Shown here: positions 26,491 to 35,904 of the stretch, in pieces
How positions within the stretch are numbered: the stretch's first letter is position 1
How the letters are laid out: every line of letters starts with the position of its first letter
Assembly (NCBI GenBank): GCA_964396655.1
Contig: CAYNFP010000007.1
Location: 1 to 61,659 of the forward strand
Origin: CAYNFP01 sp964396655
GTDB lineage: Bacteria > Bacillota_I > Bacilli_A > RF39 > UBA660
Reading direction: 5' to 3'
DNA length: 61,659 nucleotides
The notes under the pieces: model-generated
The model's database searches: none
Told to the model about the DNA's origin: nothing
The model's input: the letters and a program-made list of their open reading frames with translations, nothing else
Program-made: the position numbers and the translations under genes

Positions 26491-28195
26491 TTGTAGCATT
26501 GACAAAATAGTTGCGATCTTTATGCCAGTAGTTTGTTTCTCCTAAAGCTTCTCCTAAGTAACTTATATTACTTTGCCAACTTGTTGTAGTATATAATTTA
26601 TAATATTTACTATTAGGATAATCTAATCCTGTTGTATTACTTGTTATGCTTGAATTGCATCCTGTATAACTTGGATTACTATATACTCCTTTATATCCAC
26701 TATCATATATATTACAAAGTCCCGAATATTTATCATTTGATGCATTTGTGTAAGATCCCATTTGATATTCTCCCGCTCCACCACTCATATCAAATATTCC
26801 ACTTATGTTTCCGGTTGTACTTTGTGGATATGATGATGCTCCAGCATATATTATAGAACATGTTGTTGATTGTGCAGCGTTGTCTGCACTTGCTCCACAT
26901 CCTGTCTTTGTCCCTGAATAATAATAATTATTTATTCTTATTTCATTATTTCCAAGACCATATGCTGAATGAGATAAATATACTATTGCTCCCCAATCAC
27001 TATTCTTACTCATTCTACTTTCTCCTCTTAATCCATAAGATGCGTTTGATGAGAATTTTTGTGATGTACTAAACTGTGTGCTTACATTTTGACTTCTCCA
27101 AGATGCTATATTTGGTTTAATTGTTGGGTTTGTTGTTCCTACATTTGCTGCTGTTCCTTGTGTTGTTTCAAATTTTCCAACCCATATTCCATTTAGTTCT
27201 TTCCCTCCATATGTAAATGCCGGATGAGTTTTTTCTCCACCGTTTGTTACACTTGCACTTTTTGTAGTTGTTGCATTTTCAAATGTTATACTTATACTTC
27301 TTGGGCAATTTGATGTACATGTGCTTTCACTATATGTTGCTGTTAAACCAGATACATTCCATAGTGTGTATCTATATCTTGGTATCCATACTAAATATGC
27401 CAATATATCTGCTTCATCTATTGTTTGATTATAATTTGTTTCATAATATGCTCTTGTTTGGGTTCCGCTTGCTTTTACCAATACTACGTTTGCCCATTTT
27501 TGATTAGTATAACTATACCAGTTGGAACTATTTGGATCTATTGTTGTAACTACACCATCATCCGCTATCGTTACCGGTATCATACCTTCAGCTAATCTTG
27601 GATATGCTCCATTTAATATTTCTTCTTTATATTCATCATCTGCTTCTACTTGAAGATATCCAGTAAATCCCATTCCCCTTGTAGAATTTTGATCACTTCC
27701 AGTTTCATCAAGAGTAATAGTAAAGGAATATGTATGTACTCCATTTCCAATAAATGAACCGATTCCTACAGTTATTGTAGAAGTTGGAACTATTTCATCT
27801 ACAACATTTATTAACATACCAGAACCAGTTTTACTCCCAGTTACAGAATAAGTAAATTCACCGTCGGCTACATCTGTTAAAGTATTATTTGTAACATTTA
27901 AAATTAATTTGTATTCTATTTCTGATGTTGTATCAGCTTCAGTTCTTGTTATAGTAAAGGTTTTTTCTTCTGTTGTGCCAGGATACATATCTTCAAGGTC
28001 TATTTCCGGACCATCAACAAAGTTAATCACTCCTAAATTGGTTGTTGTAATATTTATAGACGAACCTATTGGATTTTCAACGTTCGGCGCAAACCATGCA
28101 TAGGTAACACCTACTATTCCAACAATTAAGCCAACTATTCCTATTGTTAAAAACATTGTTTTTTTATTGTCTACTTTTATATCTTTCAAATCCAT
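26366..28195 (-). CDS. Large surface protein with SipW-type signal and lectin/FGE-like variable C-terminus
   Basis: A 609-aa protein. Residues about 12-35 form one hydrophobic segment ending in GVTYAWF, typical of SipW-dependent TasA/camelysin-like proteins. Residues about 40-170 are a beta-rich, Thr-rich domain. From about 235 onward the protein resembles a formylglycine-generating-enzyme/C-type-lectin fold (VWIPRYRYTLWNV, THPAFTYGGKELNGIWVGKF, GNISGIFDMSGGAGEYQMG, SWFLRGGSL and SFRSIVLTR). This fold carries the variable region in many diversity-generating retroelement targets. GGTGG precedes ATG 28195. The ligand is unknown; cell-surface attachment is inferred. Confidence 0.8.
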   Translation of the reverse strand: MDLKDIKVDNKKTMFLTIGIVGLIVGIVGVTYAWFAPNVENPIGSSINITTTNLGVINFVDGPEIDLEDMYPGTTEEKTFTITRTEADTTSEIEYKLILNVTNNTLTDVADGEFTYSVTGSKTGSGMLINVVDEIVPTSTITVGIGSFIGNGVHTYSFTITLDETGSDQNSTRGMGFTGYLQVEADDEYKEEILNGAYPRLAEGMIPVTIADDGVVTTIDPNSSNWYSYTNQKWANVVLVKASGTQTRAYYETNYNQTIDEADILAYLVWIPRYRYTLWNVSGLTATYSESTCTSNCPRSISITFENATTTKSASVTNGGEKTHPAFTYGGKELNGIWVGKFETTQGTAANVGTTNPTIKPNIASWRSQNVSTQFSTSQKFSSNASYGLRGESRMSKNSDWGAIVYLSHSAYGLGNNEIRINNYYYSGTKTGCGASADNAAQSTTCSIIYAGASSYPQSTTGNISGIFDMSGGAGEYQMGSYTNASNDKYSGLCNIYDSGYKGVYSNPSYTGCNSSITSNTTGLDYPNSKYYKLYTTTSWQSNISYLGEALGETNYWHKDRNYFVNATNSWFLRGGSLTSGVGAGGFDLDRNAGNGYSNVSFRSIVLTR

Positions 28196-28443
28196 AAATC
28201 CACCTACTATTATTTATAATTTTATATTAACACGGAATTTGAAAATATTCAATTTTAAAATAGATGATGTTTATCTTAAAGAAATTATAAATTTATAATT
28301 ATTTATGAAAAAATCAATTAAATTTTAAAAATATACTTATAAAAAAAATTTAAAATTTAATAATTTATATAACTTGTTTTTTAATTTCCATGATTTTACT
28401 TTTGTATTATAATTAATTATTATTTGTATGAAAGGAATTAATA

Positions 28444-28464
28444 ATGCATAAAAAATATATATGA
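28444..28464 (+). CDS. Six-codon mini-ORF before the ORF6N gene
   Basis: ATG at 28444 has AAAGGA about 7 nt upstream and encodes MHKKYI. Its TGA stop (28462-28464) overlaps the ATG of the next gene (28461-28463) as ATGA. The downstream gene has no Shine-Dalgarno of its own, so this mini-ORF may deliver ribosomes by coupling. Confidence 0.4.
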   Translation: MHKKYI

Positions 28465-29162
28465 ATAATTTAATAATAAGTAATAATATCAAAATAGAAA
28501 ATATGATTTATGAAATAAGAGGCAAACAAATAATGTTAGACTCTGATTTAGCTATACTTTATAATTGCGCTAACGGGACTAAATCTATTAATCTTGCTGT
28601 AAAAAGAAATATAAATCGTTTCCCAGAAAGATTTATGTTTCAGCTCAAAAGAAAAGAATATTATAAGATCCTAAGGTTTCAAGTTGAAACCTTAGGACTA
28701 GAACAAGGTAAATACTCTAAATACTTACCCTTCGCATTTACTGAACAAGGAGTCGCTATGTTAGCAACCGTATTAAAAACAAAATTGGCAGAAGAAATAA
28801 GTATTAAAATAACGGATGCTTTTGTTTCTATGAGAAAATATATTGCTAAAAACAATTGTAATGAACGAATATCAAATTTAGAAACAAAAATTATAGATTA
28901 TGATAACAAATTTTATATATTATTTTCAAAATTTGATAAAATCGTTAAAAATAATATATTTTTTGAAAGACAAATATATTATGCTTATTCACTTATGATG
29001 GATATATTAAATAAAGCTAAAAAAGAGATAATAATTATAGATAAACAGGAATTATATCATTGTGGGGCATCATTTAAAGAACTAGGCAAAAAATGTTTTG
29101 CAATAAATTTAATTGAAGATAAAAACATATTAAAAAATATACTTAATTTTTTAACTAATTAA
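28461..29162 (+). CDS. ORF6N-domain protein with shortened C-terminal domain
   Basis: Phage-type DNA-binding protein, 233 aa, and one of the few plus-strand genes. The ORF6N domain (about 15-105) is clear from YEIRGKQIMLDSDLAILYN, FPERFMFQLKRKEY and FAFTEQGVAMLATVL. A coiled linker follows. The C-terminus (AYSLMMDILNKAKKEIIIID, then LYHCGASFKELGKKCFA) matches both ends of the domain seen in typical ORF6N proteins but lacks about 60-70 residues between them. The frame is open, so this is an internal shortening rather than a stop. Function is unknown; relatives are phage antirepressors or accessory genes. Confidence 0.8.
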   Translation: MNNLIISNNIKIENMIYEIRGKQIMLDSDLAILYNCANGTKSINLAVKRNINRFPERFMFQLKRKEYYKILRFQVETLGLEQGKYSKYLPFAFTEQGVAMLATVLKTKLAEEISIKITDAFVSMRKYIAKNNCNERISNLETKIIDYDNKFYILFSKFDKIVKNNIFFERQIYYAYSLMMDILNKAKKEIIIIDKQELYHCGASFKELGKKCFAINLIEDKNILKNILNFLTN

Positions 29163-29203
29163 TTTTTTTGATATATCTCTTATATTTATTTTCAAAGCAC
29201 AAA

Positions 29204-29240
29204 AAAACAAATATTTCTCAATATTTATTTGTTTTAAATT
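29204..29240. terminator. Bidirectional terminator between ORF6N and the 75-aa gene
   Basis: Inverted repeat AAACAAATATT/AATATTTATTTGTTT with a 4-nt loop (29206-29234), A-run on one side and T-run on the other, between convergent genes. Confidence 0.6.
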
Positions 29241-29263
29241 CTTATTAGTTAAATTTTTCTTAA

Positions 29264-29491
29264 TTAATGTCTTAATGTCCTTTTTAAATCTCTTGGATCA
29301 TTTATTCCATATCTTTTTAAGGTATCTGAATCAAATTCTAAAAAGTAGTTAATTATATAATCAATTTCTTCTGAAACATTTGGACTTTCAACTTCTCCGT
29401 TTATTAATTTTTTAACCCTTCTTAGCATCTTTTCTATACGATACCCTTCATAATTATTATTATATTTTAAGCATTGACTATTAACACTCAT
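29264..29491 (-). CDS. Small unrecognised protein, 75 aa
   Basis: A small charged protein with a strong GGGAGG site 6 nt before ATG 29491, so expression is likely. It contains a basic stretch (YRIEKMLRRVKKLING), an acidic middle (SEEIDYIINYFLEFDSD) and a basic end (NDPRDLKRTLRH). No transmembrane segment or Cys pair is seen, and I do not recognise a family. It lies between ORF6N and gap in the stretch that interrupts the glycolytic genes. Confidence 0.7.
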   Translation of the reverse strand: MSVNSQCLKYNNNYEGYRIEKMLRRVKKLINGEVESPNVSEEIDYIINYFLEFDSDTLKRYGINDPRDLKRTLRH

Positions 29492-29596
29492 ACTAACCTC
29501 CCAAAATAAATAATTTATGATATTTTAACACACTTTTTTAGTTTTTTAAATAGAAAAACAAAAATATATAAAATTTTTTATATATTTTCTTTTTTA

Positions 29597-30589
29597 TTAT
29601 AAATTAGCTAAATAAATTAAAGTTCTAATCATCTGAGAAGTATAACCCATTTCATTGTCATACCAAGCAACTACTTTTAAGAAATTATTATCTAAAGTTT
29701 TTGTTAATAAACCATCAACTAAAGCTCCACATTCATCTCCTATAATATCACTACTTACTATAGGGACTTTAGTGAATTTTAAAGTATCAGTTTGATTATT
29801 TTCAAATAAACTATTTATTTCCTCAGCAGTTACTGATCTTTCAAGTTCTAAACTTAAATCTATTAATGATCCATCACCTACCGGTACTCTAAAAGCATAA
29901 CCATCTAATTTTCCGGATAATTCTGGTATTACTTTTCCTATAGCTGATGCAGCTCCGGTTGAAGTAGGAATAATATTTAAAGATGCAGCTCTACCACGTC
30001 TACTTTCTATTCCTTTTTTATGAGGAATATCAAGAGTTTCTTGATCATTTGTTATAGCATGAACTGTAGACATAAAGCCTCTTTTAATTTTAAAATTTTT
30101 ATTTATTAAATTTAATACTGGGGCTAAGCAATTTGTAGTACAGCTTGCGCATGAAATAATTTTATCGTTTACATTTAATATTTTTTCATTAACCCCAAAG
30201 ACTATAGTTTTAGCATCATCTTTTGAAGGTGCTGAAATTATTACTTTTTTTGCTCCAGCTTCTAAATGTGCTTTACATTTTTCAATTGAAGTAAATATAC
30301 CAGTACATTCTAATACAACATCTACATTGTGCTTTCCCCAAGGAATATTTTTAGGTTCCATTTCTTTGTAAACCATTATATTTTTGCCATTTACTGTTAT
30401 AGAATTTTCAGTGTATTCTACTTTATCTTTGCTACTTCTATGAACTGAATCATACTTGTACAAATATGCTAATTGAAGAGGTTCTGTTAAATCATTTATT
30501 GCAACCACCTCCACATTATCCAAGTTACTTATTAGCTTTAATGCACATCTTCCTATTCTTCCAAAACCATTGATCCCAACTTTTATCAT
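29597..30589 (-). CDS. gap: Glyceraldehyde-3-phosphate dehydrogenase, type I
   Basis: NAD-dependent GAPDH, 330 aa. The Rossmann motif is INGFGRIGR, the catalytic Cys150 is in SCASCTTNCLAP, and the C-terminal WYDNEMGYTSQM is standard. AAAGGAGA precedes the start. It follows the kinase gene by 15 nt in an operon. It is separated from pgk-tpiA by the surface, ORF6N and 75-aa genes. Confidence 0.97.
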   Translation of the reverse strand: MIKVGINGFGRIGRCALKLISNLDNVEVVAINDLTEPLQLAYLYKYDSVHRSSKDKVEYTENSITVNGKNIMVYKEMEPKNIPWGKHNVDVVLECTGIFTSIEKCKAHLEAGAKKVIISAPSKDDAKTIVFGVNEKILNVNDKIISCASCTTNCLAPVLNLINKNFKIKRGFMSTVHAITNDQETLDIPHKKGIESRRGRAASLNIIPTSTGAASAIGKVIPELSGKLDGYAFRVPVGDGSLIDLSLELERSVTAEEINSLFENNQTDTLKFTKVPIVSSDIIGDECGALVDGLLTKTLDNNFLKVVAWYDNEMGYTSQMIRTLIYLANL

Positions 30590-30604
30590 TTTAAATCTCC
30601 TTTC

Positions 30605-32251
30605 TTATTCAAAATAACTCTTACCAATAAATTCTCTTAAAACACTCGTACTAGGTATCCCATCATCAGGTATACAAAAGAAATTGTTTATAAAATTTAT
30701 TAATTTAATTGCTTCCTCATAATTTTCACTATTAGATTTTATTGAATATAGTAGTGGCTCAGCATATGTTCTTAATGCATTTATTTCATACATAAGCGCT
30801 GTATTTATAACAGCATCAGCTTCTGTTTGATATGGAAATACATACTTTTCTTCACTAGCTCTCATAAGTTTCCATCTATTTAAAGTTTCATCTGCTGAAT
30901 ATCCTCTTTGAGAATTATCTCTAACTAGTCTTCTTAAAAGTCTTAAATCTGTAGATGAAATATGATTATGCCTATCCATTGCTAATGGGGTAAATGGTGA
31001 AGCATAAATTTTAAATTTACAACTTCTTTTAATAACTTTTGTTAATTCCTCATTTAATGTATGAAGACCCTCAATTATTATTATGTCTTTTTTATTTAGT
31101 TTAATTTCAGGATTTTTATATTCTTTTTCTCCGGTCATAAAATTAAATATAGGAAGTTTAACAGCTTTATAACTTAATAATTTTTTTAAATGATCGTTAA
31201 ATAATTTTATATCTATTGCTTCTAATCTTTCAAAATCATAGTCACCATTTTCATCTTTAGGAGTTTCTAATCTATCTTTATAATAATTATCAAGTGATAT
31301 TATAAATGGATTTTTGCCATATTCTTTTAGCTTTAAAGCTATTTTCTTAGAAGTTGTTGTTTTGCCTGAAGAACTAGGACCTCCTATTAAAATCATTCTA
31401 ATAGTTTCTTTTGATAAAGCATATTTAATAGTTCTTGTTAATTCTTCTTCTTGCATCATTTCGTTTATTTGAATAAACTCATTTATTTTACCTTCTGATA
31501 TTAATTTGTTTACATCAGGAGCGTAAGATACTCCAACTTTTTTCATCTTTTCTTCATATTCGGCAAATATATTTAAAACCTTTGGTAAATGATGATATGG
31601 AGGAATTATATTTTTTTCCCCTTTTGGATATCTTAGTACAATTCCATTTGGTTTAATATATTTTAAATCAAATATTTTTAATATACCTGTAGAAGTTGGT
31701 AAAAAGTAATAGAAATAATTATAATAACCTAACAATTCATAAAAAGTTACATAATCATTACTAATTTGATTGTATAATTCTACTTTTTCAAATTCTTTAT
31801 TTTCAGCAAAATATTCAATAGCTTTTTTTCTAGGTATACTTATTTTTTGAATATTAATATCTAATTCTATTAATTCTTTCATTTTCTTTTTTATTTTAAT
31901 TACATCACTCTCTGTGATTTTTCCATTAATGGTAGTATAAATTCCTTTGTCTAAAGAATGTTTTATTCTAACATCTACTTTTTCACCAAATAATTCTTTT
32001 ATTGCCACTATATAAACAAACTGAAGTCCTGCTCTATATATTTTCCCTCCAACTTTGTCATTTATTTTTATAAAATTTATATTAGCATCTTCACTTATTC
32101 TATATGAAAGTTCTACTATTTCTCCGTTAATAGAAGCCGCTATTACATCCTCTATTTCTCCCAATATTTTTATTAAATCTATTACTAGTATTCCTCTTTT
32201 AGTAATTATTTCTTCTTTTCCATTAATAATTAATTTAATCTGATCTTGCAT
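30605..32251 (-). CDS. Nucleoside kinase with TGS/ThrRS-like N-terminus fused to a uridine-kinase domain
   Basis: A 548-aa fusion known in Firmicutes. The N-terminal TGS-like domain (about 1-60) and a ThrRS editing-domain-like part (about 60-220) are followed by a PRK/uridine-kinase domain. The kinase has P-loop GGPSSSGKTTTSK, substrate motif SLDNYYKDR and Walker-B-like IIIIEGLHTLN. It probably phosphorylates uridine/cytidine, but the role of the fused domain is unknown. ATG at 32251 has AGGAGG just upstream; a TTG 18 nt earlier precedes the site. First gene of the pair with gap. Confidence 0.85.
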   Translation of the reverse strand: MQDQIKLIINGKEEIITKRGILVIDLIKILGEIEDVIAASINGEIVELSYRISEDANINFIKINDKVGGKIYRAGLQFVYIVAIKELFGEKVDVRIKHSLDKGIYTTINGKITESDVIKIKKKMKELIELDINIQKISIPRKKAIEYFAENKEFEKVELYNQISNDYVTFYELLGYYNYFYYFLPTSTGILKIFDLKYIKPNGIVLRYPKGEKNIIPPYHHLPKVLNIFAEYEEKMKKVGVSYAPDVNKLISEGKINEFIQINEMMQEEELTRTIKYALSKETIRMILIGGPSSSGKTTTSKKIALKLKEYGKNPFIISLDNYYKDRLETPKDENGDYDFERLEAIDIKLFNDHLKKLLSYKAVKLPIFNFMTGEKEYKNPEIKLNKKDIIIIEGLHTLNEELTKVIKRSCKFKIYASPFTPLAMDRHNHISSTDLRLLRRLVRDNSQRGYSADETLNRWKLMRASEEKYVFPYQTEADAVINTALMYEINALRTYAEPLLYSIKSNSENYEEAIKLINFINNFFCIPDDGIPSTSVLREFIGKSYFE

Positions 32252-32344
32252 ACATCCTCCTAGTATCAATATAATTTTACCAGAATTTAATGTTTTTGTG
32301 AATAAAATAATTGTTTATAACTAAATATATTAATAGGAGAAAAT

Positions 32345-32914
32345 ATGAATCTAATACCTACAGTAATTGAAAAAAGTAATAATGGAGAAAGAGTTTATGA
32401 CCTATATTCTAGGCTTTTAAAAGATAGAATAGTATTTATAGATGGGGAAATTACAGACTCATCTTCTAATATAATAATTGGACAATTGCTTTACTTAAAT
32501 TCTAAAGGAAAAGAAGACATTAATATATATATTAATAGTCCGGGTGGATCAGTTACAGCAGGTTTAGCTATATATGATACTATAAAGTTCGTCAATTGTG
32601 ATGTATCAACAATATGCATTGGACTCTGTGCTTCAATGGCTGCTTTTATTTTATCTAGTGGTACTAAAGGGAAAAGATATGCTCTTAAAAATTCTGAAAT
32701 TATGATTCATCAGCCCATTGGTGGAGCCCAAGGTCAAGCAACAGAAATCAAAATTGCCGCAGAAAGAATTATTAAAATAAAGAAAAAACTAGCACAAATG
32801 CTAGCTAAAAATACAAATAACAATATTAAAAAAATTGAAAAAGATGTTGAAAGGGATTATTTTATGGATGCTGATGAAGCATTGGAATATGGAATTATTG
32901 ATAAAATACTTTAA
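32345..32914 (+). CDS. clpP: ATP-dependent Clp protease proteolytic subunit
   Basis: Serine protease core of ClpXP/ClpCP, 189 aa. The catalytic triad is visible: Ser97 (GLCASMAAF), His122 (IMIHQP) and Asp171 (ERDYFM). NSPGGSVTAGLAIYD is the conserved oxyanion region. AGGAG precedes ATG. It is plus-strand and convergent with whiA; the two stop codons share bases at 32911-32914, with no terminator between them. Confidence 0.96.
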   Translation: MNLIPTVIEKSNNGERVYDLYSRLLKDRIVFIDGEITDSSSNIIIGQLLYLNSKGKEDINIYINSPGGSVTAGLAIYDTIKFVNCDVSTICIGLCASMAAFILSSGTKGKRYALKNSEIMIHQPIGGAQGQATEIKIAAERIIKIKKKLAQMLAKNTNNNIKKIEKDVERDYFMDADEALEYGIIDKIL

Positions 32915-33846
32915 TCAAAATAATCTTCATCTTTTTTATTTATTAATTCTTTAATTTTTCTAAATCTATGATTTATACCACTTTTAGTAATTCTTTTGCC
33001 AGTTTCCAAACTTATTATATCAGCAAGCTCTAACATTGAACTTTCAGGATATTTTTCTTTATATACACAAAGTTCTTGAATCTTTTCATCAAGCATATCA
33101 AAGTCTTTTAATTCTTTTAATTTTTTTATGTCTTCTAATTGTTTCATAGAAGTTTGAACTATCTTATCAGTATTAGCTTGTTCACAATTATTTAATCTAT
33201 TAGTCATATTTTTATGATCTCTATATATTCGTATATCTTCATAATAGAATAATGAATTATATGCATTTAATAGTTTTATAAAATCACTTATTTTTTCTGC
33301 TTCTTTTATATAAACCATATAATTTATATTTCTTTTTATTATTTTACTGTTAAAATAAAATTCATTGAGTAAATCATTAATAAAATATGCCGTTTCTTTA
33401 TTCTTTATCATTAATTCTGCATGATATCTGGAAGTTTTAGGGTCATTTATACTTCCACAAGCAAGAAATGCCCCCCTTAAATATGAATATTTATCTTCTA
33501 AAGTATCAACTATATATTCCTCTGGTTTATATAATCTTTTGCTATTTTTAAATATACACAAATCTTCTAAGATAAAATTATATTTTTCTTTTACAATTAT
33601 ACATATAAAATTGTTTTTTCTAAAATTATTAATCTTTACTTTTTCCATAATAATTTCTATATGGTATATTTCTTTTAATAACTTATAAATTCTTCTAGCA
33701 ACACTAATAGTTTCAAAATATATTTTAATTGAATCATTTTCAAATAAACCAGAAATATTAATTATAGAAGATAATTCCGCTATTAATTCTGATTTTGAAT
33801 ATATATTATTAGAAATTTCATTTTTTATATCAACCGTAAAAGACAT
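32911..33846 (-). CDS. whiA: WhiA, DNA-binding regulator
   Basis: WhiA family, 311 aa. A LAGLIDADG-like homing-endonuclease fold at the N-terminus (SFTVDIKNEIS, YLRGAFLACGSINDP) is followed by a C-terminal helix-turn-helix (LADIISLETGKRITKSGINH, RFRKIKEL). Relatives affect sporulation or cell division. ATG at 33846 has GAGGTGG upstream and gives the normal MSFTVDIK start. The family often neighbours clpP; here the neighbour is convergent. Confidence 0.93.
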   Translation of the reverse strand: MSFTVDIKNEISNNIYSKSELIAELSSIINISGLFENDSIKIYFETISVARRIYKLLKEIYHIEIIMEKVKINNFRKNNFICIIVKEKYNFILEDLCIFKNSKRLYKPEEYIVDTLEDKYSYLRGAFLACGSINDPKTSRYHAELMIKNKETAYFINDLLNEFYFNSKIIKRNINYMVYIKEAEKISDFIKLLNAYNSLFYYEDIRIYRDHKNMTNRLNNCEQANTDKIVQTSMKQLEDIKKLKELKDFDMLDEKIQELCVYKEKYPESSMLELADIISLETGKRITKSGINHRFRKIKELINKKDEDYFD

Positions 33847-33847
33847 A

Positions 33848-35005
33848 TTACCACCTCGAGTAATAACTAGAATATTTTGCAGGGAAATTAACATAATCTC
33901 TTGGATTCATTGCTTTAGAACTTGAAGTAGTCCATCCCTTTAAAATACCAAAGTGCAAATGAGCTCCAGTTGTGCAGGAATCATAACTTTTAGTAGAAGA
34001 CCCACCAGATTTTCCTATAACTGTATTTAAAGTTACGATATCACCAACATTAACATTAAATGATAATAAATGCATATAAACTGTTGTATATTTAACACCT
34101 TTTATATTATGTTGAACATAAATTATATTTCCACCACATGTTGATTTTATAACTTTTTTAGAAACATAACCAGCAGCCGAAGCATAAACTTTATTTCCTT
34201 CAGAAAGTGCTATATCAATTCCAGAGTGGTAACTTGTTCTTCCAAAAATATATCTGTAACCAAAATTACTTGATATATAACCATAAGTAGTAGGTCTAGT
34301 GAACCCAATTGCATAAGGTACATCTATACAATCACTTATTTCTTCATCTAATTTACATCCAAATTCTTCATAATATGAAATCTCGGCTTCTGTAGCTTTT
34401 ATTTCGGCTGCTAAATCTTTTTGATCTTCATCTAAATCTTCAATACTTAAATTTAATGATTTTAATTTTGATTCAAAAATTACAATTTGCCCTTCTAAAT
34501 TTTTAATCTTATCAGCTAATTCCACTTGCAAATTTTTATTATCTTCTATCATTTGATCCATTTCTTTAATAAGATTATCATTATAATTACTTAATTGTTC
34601 AACAACTGTAGTTCTATATATGAAATCAGCAAAGCTAGTAGCTCCAAATATATACTCTAAATAAGCATTTTCCCCACCTGATATTTGTAAAAATCTTAAA
34701 AGATTTTCAATTTCTTTATTCTTTTCTACAATTTCGATTTCTAATTCTGCTATCTTCTTTCTTGCAGCATCAATATCATCTTCACACTTTTCAATTCCTT
34801 GAGTTGCGGCACTAATTTCAGAATTAAATTTATTTATTTTATTTTGCGCTTCTTTTCTGGCTGCCTCGATTGCTGATTTATTAGCTTTAGTTGTTGCTAA
34901 TTCCTCTTTCATTTCTCTAAGAGTTTTTGCTTCCAAATTGCTAGGCATATAAAAAAGAAAAGAAATACTAAAGATGCATAACAAAAGTTTAAATACTCTT
35001 TTCAT
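33848..35005 (-). CDS. Secreted M23 peptidase with coiled coil (EnvC/CwlO-like)
   Basis: Cell-wall hydrolase, 385 aa. Signal peptide (about 1-25), long coiled coil (about 30-215) and C-terminal LytM/M23 domain with metal ligands in YHSGIDIA and AHLHFGI and the GFTRPTTYGYISSNFGYR entry. The coiled coil and the position after ftsX indicate an FtsEX-activated hydrolase, as with EnvC, PcsB and CwlO. It overlaps ftsX by one base and ends 1 nt before whiA. Confidence 0.92.
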   Translation of the reverse strand: MKRVFKLLLCIFSISFLFYMPSNLEAKTLREMKEELATTKANKSAIEAARKEAQNKINKFNSEISAATQGIEKCEDDIDAARKKIAELEIEIVEKNKEIENLLRFLQISGGENAYLEYIFGATSFADFIYRTTVVEQLSNYNDNLIKEMDQMIEDNKNLQVELADKIKNLEGQIVIFESKLKSLNLSIEDLDEDQKDLAAEIKATEAEISYYEEFGCKLDEEISDCIDVPYAIGFTRPTTYGYISSNFGYRYIFGRTSYHSGIDIALSEGNKVYASAAGYVSKKVIKSTCGGNIIYVQHNIKGVKYTTVYMHLLSFNVNVGDIVTLNTVIGKSGGSSTKSYDSCTTGAHLHFGILKGWTTSSSKAMNPRDYVNFPAKYSSYYSRW

Positions 35006-35904
35006 TATATCTTTAAGTACCTCCTTACTGCTCTATAGCTTCCGAAAGCTCCAACTAAAACTCCAACTAAAACAATATATAAAATTAAATTAAATACTAT
35101 TAAACTTGGTTTTACTAAATTTATAATTGAAGATAAAATTTGACCATTAAACTTATTAAAAACATATACATATCCATAACAACAAATAAATAAAGGTGGT
35201 ATGGACCCTATAAATCCTAAAATTAATCCTTCAAAGAAAAATGGTAATTTTATATATGTATTCGAAGCACCAACTAGTCTCATTATTTCTATTTCTCTTT
35301 TTCTATTTGTGATAGTTATTTTAATTGTATTACTAATCAAAAACGCTGTAACAAAAATCAAAACTCCAACTACTATATATGTAGCTTTTTTTGTGGCCTC
35401 AAATATTTTTACTAATTGTTCAACTTTTCCTTCGCCATATTTAACAACTTCAACTTTATTAAAAGCTTTTATTTCATTAGCGGTATTACTTATGTTTTTA
35501 ATATCTTTAACTTTTACCAAAAAAGAATTTAAAAGAGGATTTGTTTGAGAAGTATAATCTTCTAACACTGTCTTTAAGTCTTCTGAATCTCTTTGCATTT
35601 CTAATCTTGTTTCTTCATTAGATTTAAATTTAACACTTTCAACATTATCTAAATTTTTTATTTGCGCTTTTATTGAATCTATTTCACCAGTAGTAGTAGT
35701 TTTATTTAAAAATACCACTATAGTAACATCTTTTTCTATTTGATTAGTTAAATTATTAACATTATAAGAAATTATTATACTAATACCAACCAAAACTAAA
35801 GTAATAGCTATACAAGATATACTTGCTATACTTAAACTTAAATTTCTTCCAACGCTTTTAAAAGATTCTGAAACACTTCTTATTAATATTCTAAATCCCC
35901 TCAT
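35005..35904 (-). CDS. ftsX: Cell-division permease FtsX
   Basis: FtsX, 299 aa, four transmembrane helices (about 22-45, 175-195, 220-245, 265-290) with an extracellular loop about 50-170 expected to contact the M23 protein encoded next. The NRKREIEIMRLVGASN motif is typical. It overlaps ftsE by 14 nt. Confidence 0.93.
   Translation of the reverse strand: MRGFRILIRSVSESFKSVGRNLSLSIASISCIAITLVLVGISIIISYNVNNLTNQIEKDVTIVVFLNKTTTTGEIDSIKAQIKNLDNVESVKFKSNEETRLEMQRDSEDLKTVLEDYTSQTNPLLNSFLVKVKDIKNISNTANEIKAFNKVEVVKYGEGKVEQLVKIFEATKKATYIVVGVLIFVTAFLISNTIKITITNRKREIEIMRLVGASNTYIKLPFFFEGLILGFIGSIPPLFICCYGYVYVFNKFNGQILSSIINLVKPSLIVFNLILYIVLVGVLVGAFGSYRAVRRYLKI

Noticed and set aside
26366..32251. Reverse transcriptase, template repeat or accessory gene of a retroelement near the surface gene
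   Set aside because: None of the neighbouring proteins has RT motifs and no second G+C-rich copy of the variable region is seen in the window.
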